From assembly GCA_002451435.1 (NCBI GenBank), contig DKCF01000106.1, positions 66,128 through 73,857 on the forward strand: a stretch of 7,730 bases of DNA, written 5' to 3'. The stretch comes from Bifidobacterium sp. UBA6881. Lineage in GTDB: Bacteria > Actinomycetota > Actinomycetes > Actinomycetales > Bifidobacteriaceae. The notes beneath the pieces are model-generated. The model had not been told where the DNA came from. It made no database searches and saw only the letters and a list, made by a program, of their open reading frames with translations. Below are positions 1 through 7,730 of this stretch, piece after piece. Position numbers and translations under genes: made by a program. Numbering within the stretch: the stretch's first letter is position 1; each line of letters starts with the position of its first letter.

Positions 1-39
1 GAACGGGCCTTTCAATAGGTTGATACGTAGTGGTGAGCT
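1..39. other. short non-coding stretch downstream of gmk, possible start of a terminator
   Basis: No gene is visible in these 39 bases after the gmk stop codon. Read on the minus strand, the last 12 bases (12 to 1) are AAAGGCCCGTTC. This looks like the left arm of a GC-rich intrinsic terminator stem, but the right arm and any U-run would lie outside the window, so this is only a suggestion. If real, it would end the efp-to-gmk transcript. Confidence 0.25.
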
Positions 40-630
40 CTACAGCAAATCGAATTCCTCGGCGATGAGTTGCCACAATTCCCCGGCGGCCTCGTCCACC
101 ACGTTATTGACGATGACCTTGTCGAATTCGGGTTCCGCGGCCAATTCGATTTTGGCGGTCTCCAATCGTTTCGCCTGCTGCTCCGGTGTTTCGGTTCCTC
201 GTCCGATCAGACGGCGCTTGAGCTCTTCGAATGAGGGCGGCGCGATGAACACCGTCATCACGTCGAGTCCCAACTCCCCCGCACGTGCCTTGACGCTGCG
301 CGCACCCTGAATATCGATTTCCAGAACGACCGGTATGTTGCGCTCGAGATGTTCCACGACCGGTTTCACCGGGGTTCCGTAATGCGCCAATCCGAAGACA
401 TCCGCGGTCTCCAGGAATTCGCCGGCCTGCTCCTTGGCGAGGAATTCCTGTTCGGTCATGAAGAAGTAGTTCACGCCATCGACCTCGCCGGGACGAGGCT
501 TGCGCGTCGTGGCGGATACCGACAGCCAGATCTCCGGATGCAACTCCCGCACACGTCCAAGAACCGTGCCCTTGCCGACGCCGGCCGGTCCGCAAAGTAC
601 AATCAAACGACCATGTTGGGAATCGGTCAT
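40..630 (-). CDS. gmk: guanylate kinase
   Basis: Guanylate kinase is a cytosolic enzyme that phosphorylates GMP (and dGMP) to GDP using ATP. It is an essential step of purine nucleotide supply and salvage. With the start chosen here the protein has 196 residues, a normal length for the family. A Walker A P-loop GPAGVGKGT lies at residues 14-22. The GMP-binding stretch SVSATTRKPRPGE is at about 37-49, followed by DGVNYFF. EIDIQGA is at about 104-110, and the LID region RRLIGRGTETPE at about 139-150. The frame is open to an ATG six codons further upstream (648), but only the ATG at 630 has a good ribosome binding site (GAGGA, 4 nt away), so 630 is preferred. The gene follows pyrF after 61 bp. 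That gap contains a TATACT hexamer (675-680, minus strand) without a convincing -35 box, so a weak separate promoter is possible. The function call is very secure; the start is likely. Confidence 0.95.
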   Translation of the reverse strand: MTDSQHGRLIVLCGPAGVGKGTVLGRVRELHPEIWLSVSATTRKPRPGEVDGVNYFFMTEQEFLAKEQAGEFLETADVFGLAHYGTPVKPVVEHLERNIPVVLEIDIQGARSVKARAGELGLDVMTVFIAPPSFEELKRRLIGRGTETPEQQAKRLETAKIELAAEPEFDKVIVNNVVDEAAGELWQLIAEEFDLL

Positions 631-634
631 CGTA

Positions 635-639
635 TCCTC
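635..639 (-). promoter_or_regulatory. gmk ribosome binding site, decides the start
   Basis: On the minus strand GAGGA stands 4 nt before the ATG at 630. The upstream in-frame ATG at 648 is preceded by CGAATTCA with no Shine-Dalgarno match. This favours the 196-residue product over the 202-residue one. Confidence 0.6.
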
Positions 640-691
640 ACTATTCATTGAATTCGGGTAATAAGACAGATGGAAGTATAAACGGCACGCT

Positions 692-1612
692 TCAGGCGTC
701 TTCGCCTTCGCTTTGCGCTTCGAGCAATGCCTGACGCACCTCGTCGGCGACCGATTCCGTGGCGGACGTCAACGTGGCGATATCGGGACCCTTCGTGGCG
801 ATGGAACGTGAGACGGTGACCAGCACGTTGCCCTTGGTGCCTTTGAAGACGGTTTTGAGATCACGGGTCTCCGCTCCCTGCCATCCATATCCGGGAGATA
901 GGATCGGACCGGTGAATTTCGCCGGATCGACGCCGGAATCACTGATCCACTGACCGATGGTGGCGCCGATGATCAGTCCCACGGATCCCATGATGCCGTC
1001 GGCTGTGCTGTTGAATTTCTGCGCGGTGCTGGCGATACCATATGCGACCGTCCGCCCCTTGTATTCCCCTCCCTGCCGAAGCGCAGTCTGCAGACTCGCG
1101 CCTTCAGGATTGGAGGTCAAGGATGCGATGAAAACACCACGCCCATTGTTGAGCGCGTCGTTGATCACGCCGCTTAATGAACGGGCGCCGTAATACGGCA
1201 ACAAGGTGATGGCATCCGCCAGCAACGGCGAAGCGGGTTTGAAATAGGCGTCCGCAAACGCGGAGATGGTGGTGGGAAGCCCACCATGCAGGCAGTCGAC
1301 AATGGTGATGATGCCCATCTGCCGCGCCGCGTAGAGCACGCGTTCGAGCGCCGCGATGCCTTTGGAACCGTAGCGCTCGAACATGGAGAACTGAAATTTG
1401 ACTGCCGCGGCATGGCCGTTGGCGGCCTGCAGCATACGCATCGAGTACAGTTCGGCCCCCAATGCGTCCACATTGTAGCCCCAGTCGGTGAGGAGTTGCC
1501 TGTGCGGATCGATGCCGACGCACAGCGGACCGTACTTGGCCATCGAATTGCTCAGGCGCAGACCGAAGTCCGAACGCTCGGCGTTGATCTCTTCACTGCT
1601 GAGGCTATTCAT
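692..1612 (-). CDS. pyrF: PyrF-family (orotidine 5'-phosphate decarboxylase-like) protein with degenerate catalytic motif
   Basis: By overall similarity this is an orotidine 5'-phosphate decarboxylase of the actinobacterial type, the enzyme that makes UMP from OMP. Family features seen in its 306 residues are FGLRL (16-20), GPLCVGIDPH (28-37, with D35), VKFQ (71-74, with K72), FERYGSKGIAALE (78-90), SPLLADAITLLPYYG (128-142), NNGRGVFIASLTSNPEGA (155-172), GSVGLIIGAT (209-218), FTGPILSPGYGWQG (233-246) and a late SR (268-269). As I recall it, the mycobacterial PyrF carries DAKRGDIG at the catalytic strand. Here residues 106-113 read DCLHGGLP: D106 is kept, but the catalytic Lys is Leu108 and the second Asp is Gly111. 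VKPQ has become VKFQ. The reading frame is intact through this stretch, so it is not a frameshift. The start ATG lies 2 bp after the carB stop, with a weak GTGAG 5 nt upstream, so translational coupling is likely. About 14 N-terminal residues precede the usual family start. Family membership is secure; decarboxylase activity is doubtful. Confidence 0.85.
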   Translation of the reverse strand: MNSLSSEEINAERSDFGLRLSNSMAKYGPLCVGIDPHRQLLTDWGYNVDALGAELYSMRMLQAANGHAAAVKFQFSMFERYGSKGIAALERVLYAARQMGIITIVDCLHGGLPTTISAFADAYFKPASPLLADAITLLPYYGARSLSGVINDALNNGRGVFIASLTSNPEGASLQTALRQGGEYKGRTVAYGIASTAQKFNSTADGIMGSVGLIIGATIGQWISDSGVDPAKFTGPILSPGYGWQGAETRDLKTVFKGTKGNVLVTVSRSIATKGPDIATLTSATESVADEVRQALLEAQSEGEDA

Positions 1613-1614
1613 AT

Positions 1615-4987
<3,373 letters not shown>

Positions 4988-4995
<8 letters not shown>

Positions 4996-6205
4996 TGTGG
5001 GTTCCCTCCTTGGCGGAACGCATGAGATCCACGAAACGATCAAACAGATAGGCGGCGTCGTGCGGGCCGGCCGCGGCCTCCGGGTGGTACTGCACGGAGA
5101 ATGCGGGGATGTCCACGCACTGCAGTCCTTCCACCACATCGTCGTTCAAATCGATGTGGCTGACGAATACCTTGCCGTACTTGCCGTTCTCGAACGGGGC
5201 GTCCACGGTCTTTCCGATGGGCGCGTCCACCGCGAAGCCGTGGTTGTGCGCGGTGATTTCGATCTTTCCGGTGGTCATGTCCTTGACCGGCTGGTTGATG
5301 CCACGGTGTCCGAACTTGAGTTTGTAGGTGCCGAAGCCGAGCGCGCGGCCAAGCAGCTGGTTGCCGAAGCAGATGCCGAAGAACGGATAGCCGGCGTCGA
5401 GCACCTGACGCAGCAGACGCACCTCCGGATCGGCCTGTTCCGGGTCGCCCGGGCCGTTGGAGAAGAACACGCCGTCGGGGCTCAGTTCCTTGAGTTCCTC
5501 GAAGGTGATGGTGGACGGCACCACATGCACGCGGCAACCGCGCTCCGCCATGCGGTGCGGGGTCATGGCCTTGATGCCCAAATCGACCGCTGCGACGGTG
5601 AACAAGGGCTCCTTGCCTTCGTATTCTCCGCACGGCTCGATGGTGTATGCCTTCTTGGTGCTGACCTCGTCGTAGAGGCTCATGCCCTTCATCTGCGGGG
5701 TCGCCTTGACCTCGTCGAGCATGGATTCGACGGTGCGCGGTTTGCCGTTCCCGTCAAGCAAGGCGTCGCCGGAGAAGATACCGGCGCGCATGACGCCGGC
5801 GGAACGCAGGTGACGCACCAGCTTGCGTGTGTCGATGTGGCTGATGCCCACGATCTGGTTGGACTCCAGATCGTCGTCAAGGCTGCCGGTGGAGCGCCAA
5901 TTGCTCACCGTCGGGCTGGGGTCGCGCACGACATAGCCCGCGACCCAGATTCTGGAGGATTCCGGATCCTCTTCATTGATTCCCGTGTCCCCGATGTGCG
6001 GGAACGTCTGCACCACGATCTGACGGTCGTAGCTGGGATCCGTAAGCGTTTCCTGATAGCCGGTCATGCCGGTCGCGAAAACGATCTCCCCGCTGGTCGT
6101 GCCGATCGCGCCGTAGGGCTCGCCCACATACACCTGTCCGTCTTCAAGAACAAGAACGGCATCCTGAGGGTCAAACGTCACGGCTTCGGAATCATACTGG
6201 TTCAC
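4988..6205 (-). CDS. carA: carbamoyl-phosphate synthetase small subunit (glutaminase)
   Basis: CarA hydrolyses glutamine and channels the ammonia to CarB. The protein is 405 residues from the GTG start. The N-terminal CPSase small-chain domain occupies about 1-195 (LVLEDGQVYVGEPYGA, GEIVFATGMTGYQETLTDPSY, TFPHIGDTG). A class I glutamine amidotransferase domain follows (VDLGIKAMTPHRMAERGC, FFSNGPGDPEQ). Its triad is visible: nucleophile Cys279 in GICFGNQ, then His374 and Glu376 in QYHPEA. Asn in GICFGNQ, where many bacteria have His, is as I recall it from mycobacterial CarA. A TTG codon directly upstream (6208) is also in frame, but AAGGGGG would then be only 2 nt away. The GTG at 6205 is 5 nt away and is preferred. 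The gene follows nusB after 87 bp, a gap holding a GC-rich inverted repeat and no clear promoter. It overlaps carB by 8 bp. Confidence 0.97.
5004..5010 (-). promoter_or_regulatory. carB ribosome binding site
   Basis: AGGAGGG on the minus strand lies 8 nt before the carB ATG and inside the end of carA. It is the strongest Shine-Dalgarno match in the window and fixes the carB start at 4995, excluding the longer upstream open frame. Confidence 0.85.
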
Positions 6206-6210
6206 CAAAA

Positions 6211-6217
6211 CCCCCTT
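6211..6217 (-). promoter_or_regulatory. carA ribosome binding site
   Basis: AAGGGGG on the minus strand precedes two adjacent in-frame start codons, TTG (6206-6208) and GTG (6203-6205). The spacing is 2 nt to TTG and 5 nt to GTG, so GTG is the better start. Confidence 0.65.
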
Positions 6218-6245
6218 ATAGTCAAGGTATTCGTACCAAGGATAG

Positions 6246-6273
6246 CGGCCGGTTAGGACTCGCGACCCGGCCG
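6246..6273. repeat. inverted repeat in the nusB-carA gap
   Basis: CGGCCGG (6246-6252) and CCGGCCG (6267-6273) form a perfect 7-bp inverted repeat around a 14-base loop, in the 87-bp gap between nusB and carA. An RNA hairpin would form on either strand. No U-run follows on the minus strand, so it is not a standard intrinsic terminator. Closer to carA, GGTA-TTCG-TACC (6226-6237) is a second, small stem. A role in controlling carAB-pyrF is possible but unproven. Confidence 0.6.
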
Positions 6274-6292
6274 AATCGCTTAACTATCGGCT

Positions 6293-6736
6293 TTATTCCG
6301 CCGATGGTTCGGTCGGTTGGTCATCCGTCTGCGCGGTTCGCGCATCAGCGCTGACCGCGCTGAGCAGACCATGGATGAACGACGGGGAATCGTCGTCGCA
6401 CAAGGTCTTGGCAAGGCTCAGCGCCTCATCGATGGCCACCATGTTGGGAACATCATCATTGAACATGATCTCCCAGGCTGCGATGCGCAGGATGTTACGG
6501 TCGACCACACCCATGCGCTTGACCTTCCAGCCAGTGGAATGCTCATCAAGCGCGGCGTCGATGGCGGAACGGTGGTCCGCAACGCCACGGACGATTTCGA
6601 TGGCGTAATCCGGCAGCGGGGTCTGAGCGCCGGGCTGTTCGATGCGCTCAGCAAGAAGGGACAGGATATCCTGTCCCTTCTCGTCCGCTTCATACAACGT
6701 GTTCAGAGCCCTCTTGCGAGCGGTGGAACGTGCCAT
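6293..6736 (-). CDS. nusB: transcription antitermination factor NusB
   Basis: NusB is a small all-helical RNA-binding protein. With NusE (S10) it binds boxA RNA and supports antitermination during rRNA transcription. The 147 residues are a usual length for the family. Recognisable stretches are RSTARKRALNTLYEAD (3-18), IVRGVADHRSAID at about 49-61, the core WKVKRMGVVDRNILRIAAWE at about 69-88, and VAIDEALSLAKTLCDDDSPSFIHGLLSAV at about 99-127. An acidic, Gln/Thr-rich tail ends the protein. The ATG at 6736 begins the conserved MARSTARKRA. Its ribosome binding site is weak (AGAAG about 4 nt away, or AAGGA about 12 nt away). It follows efp by 21 bp, so both are probably on one transcript. Codons 19-28 contain a perfect 28-bp palindrome (see separate entry). 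Confidence 0.95.
   Translation of the reverse strand: MARSTARKRALNTLYEADEKGQDILSLLAERIEQPGAQTPLPDYAIEIVRGVADHRSAIDAALDEHSTGWKVKRMGVVDRNILRIAAWEIMFNDDVPNMVAIDEALSLAKTLCDDDSPSFIHGLLSAVSADARTAQTDDQPTEPSAE
6654..6681. repeat. 28-bp perfect palindrome inside nusB
   Basis: The sequence is fully self-complementary with no spacer, centred between 6667 and 6668 on GGATATCC. Each arm is 14 bp (AGAAGGGACAGGAT on the plus strand). The next pair outward (6653/6682) does not match. It encodes E19 to L28 of NusB. Because the palindrome is in register with the reading frame, the plus strand also spells KGQDILSLL. The RNA of either strand could fold into a stem of about 12 bp with an AUAU loop. No U-run follows, so it does not look like a terminator. 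Confidence 0.9.
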
Positions 6737-6757
6737 GAAACTTCTTTGTCCTTACTC

Positions 6758-7321
6758 TCAGTTCTCGCGGCCGAGGTAGGAGCCGTCGGTGGTGTTCACC
6801 TTGACCTTTTCGCCCTCGCCGATGAACAGCGGGACCTGAATCTCGGCACCGGTCTCGACGGTGGCGGGCTTGGTGCCGGCGTTGGAACGGTTGCCCTGCA
6901 GGCCCGGCTCGGTGTGGGTGACGGTCAGCACGACGGAGGCCGGCAGCTCGACGGACAGCGGGGTGCCGTCGTGGAAGGAGATGATGCAGTCGGTGCCTTC
7001 AAGGAGGTACTTGGCCTGCTCGCCGACCAAGGTCTTCGGAATGAAGACCTGGTCATAGGTGGTCATGTCCATGAACACGAAGTTGTCGCCGTCCTCGTAG
7101 GAGTACTGGAGGTTGCGGTTGTCGACGGTTTCGAATTCCATCTTCATGCCAGCGTTGAAGGTCTTGTCGACGATCTTGCCGGAGAGCACGTTCTTGATGG
7201 TGGTGCGCACGAAAGCGGGGCCCTTGCCCGGCTTGACGTGCTGGAACTTGATGACGGTCCACAGCTGGCCGTCGAGATTCAGAACGGATCCGTTCTTGAT
7301 GTCGTTAGTAGTCTGTGCCAA
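6758..7321 (-). CDS. efp: elongation factor P
   Basis: EF-P binds ribosomes stalled on consecutive prolines and helps form the peptide bond. The 187 residues match the family's usual length and its three-domain build: a KOW-like N-terminal domain (about 1-64) and two OB folds (about 65-128 and 130-187, ending in VKVNTTDGSYLGREN). The tip loop reads KPGKGPAF (30-37), with Lys33 at the position that is modified in E. coli. The PGKGP form is the proline-flanked loop described for actinobacterial EF-P that works without modification, so no dedicated modifying enzyme is expected. That last point comes from family knowledge. The start codon is TTG at 7321, supported by AGGTGAG 5 nt upstream and by the conserved MAQTTNDIKNG. 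It is the first gene after the tuf terminator and probably heads the operon. Confidence 0.97.
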   Translation of the reverse strand: MAQTTNDIKNGSVLNLDGQLWTVIKFQHVKPGKGPAFVRTTIKNVLSGKIVDKTFNAGMKMEFETVDNRNLQYSYEDGDNFVFMDMTTYDQVFIPKTLVGEQAKYLLEGTDCIISFHDGTPLSVELPASVVLTVTHTEPGLQGNRSNAGTKPATVETGAEIQVPLFIGEGEKVKVNTTDGSYLGREN

Positions 7322-7326
7322 ATTAA

Positions 7327-7333
7327 CTCACCT
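7327..7333 (-). promoter_or_regulatory. efp ribosome binding site
   Basis: AGGTGAG on the minus strand lies 5 nt before the TTG start of efp. No ATG or GTG start in the same frame fits the conserved N-terminus, so this site supports TTG initiation. Confidence 0.7.
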
Positions 7334-7375
7334 ATTTCTTCATCTAACAGGGAAAGCTTAAAAAGAGCCTTGCTA

Positions 7376-7404
7376 ATTATGCCACGGCGTGCATACTTTG
7401 GGCA
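7376..7404 (-). promoter_or_regulatory. possible efp operon promoter
   Basis: On the minus strand CATAAT (7381-7376) stands 17 bp downstream of TGCCCA (7404-7399). The -10 is a good match to TATAAT; the -35 is a poor match to TTGACA. The site lies just after the tuf terminator and about 55 bp before the efp start, where a promoter is expected. This is a weak prediction. Confidence 0.3.
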
Positions 7405-7421
7405 TTCGTCTTCCATATAAA

Positions 7422-7456
7422 GAAACCTCCCGATGATTCGTTCATCGGGAGGTTTC
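7422..7456 (-). terminator. intrinsic terminator of tuf
   Basis: A perfect 15-bp stem (7422-7436 with 7442-7456) closes a 5-base loop. On the minus strand it is followed by TTTATAT. It sits 40 bases after the tuf stop codon and before the efp promoter region, so it should separate tuf from the efp operon. A smaller hairpin (ACGCT at 7462-7466, AGCGT at 7473-7477) precedes it in the tuf 3' untranslated region. Confidence 0.9.
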
Positions 7457-7496
7457 CTTCTACGCTAGTTCAAGCGTGTCCTGATATCGGGTAAGA

Positions 7497-7730
<234 letters not shown>

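Noticed and set aside
675..703. Separate promoter for gmk with TATACT as -10
   Set aside because: No acceptable -35 box is found at 16-18 bp spacing; a lone hexamer is not enough to list it as a promoter.
1280..1300. Frameshift as the cause of the odd DCLHGGLP motif in the PyrF-like gene
   Set aside because: Neither alternative frame restores DAKRGDIG, and the flanking sequence on both sides aligns with the family in the same frame, so point substitutions are the simpler reading.
4996..5139. 48-codon N-terminal extension of carB to an upstream ATG
   Set aside because: It lies wholly in carA, its sequence is unlike CarB, and the ATG at 4995 has a strong AGGAGGG site and the conserved N-terminus.
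6317..7420. Long plus-strand open frame opposite nusB and efp
   Set aside because: It spans two well-supported minus-strand genes and has no recognisable domain. The peptide it shares with NusB (KGQDILSLL) is explained by the 28-bp palindrome.

Overview
This window most likely comes from a Bifidobacterium (high-GC Actinobacteria). The evidence is the high-GC coding style, an actinobacterial-type EF-P loop (KPGKGP), an actinobacterial CarB and CarA (GICFGNQ), a PyrF-like protein that aligns with the mycobacterial type, and the gene order tuf / efp-nusB-carA-carB-pyrF-gmk. The genus call rests on recognition of these proteins and their order, not on a database search.

Every real gene is on the minus strand, so the window reads from right to left. 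At the right edge (7497-7730) is the last 77 codons of tuf (EF-Tu), closed by a strong intrinsic terminator at 7422-7456. A roughly 100-base promoter and leader region follows (7322-7421). Then comes a compact run of six genes: efp (elongation factor P), nusB (antitermination factor), carA and carB (the two subunits of carbamoyl-phosphate synthetase), a PyrF-family gene, and gmk (guanylate kinase). Gaps are 21 bp (efp-nusB), 87 bp (nusB-carA), an 8-bp overlap (carA-carB), 2 bp (carB-pyrF) and 61 bp (pyrF-gmk, using the start preferred here). The first 39 bases lie downstream of gmk and hold no visible gene.

Functionally, the right part serves translation and rRNA transcription (EF-Tu, EF-P, NusB). 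The left part serves nucleotide supply: CarAB makes carbamoyl phosphate for pyrimidines and arginine, PyrF would make UMP, and Gmk makes GDP. No mobile element, CRISPR array, tRNA or rRNA is visible.

Two things are unusual. First, the PyrF-family protein keeps the overall fold signatures but has lost the catalytic Lys and Asp of the D-x-K-x-x-D motif (here DCLHGG), so it may not be an orotidylate decarboxylase at all. Second, nusB contains a perfect 28-bp spacerless palindrome (6654-6681) inside its coding sequence, in register so that both strands encode the same short peptide. A smaller GC-rich inverted repeat lies in the nusB-carA gap, where pyrimidine control could act.
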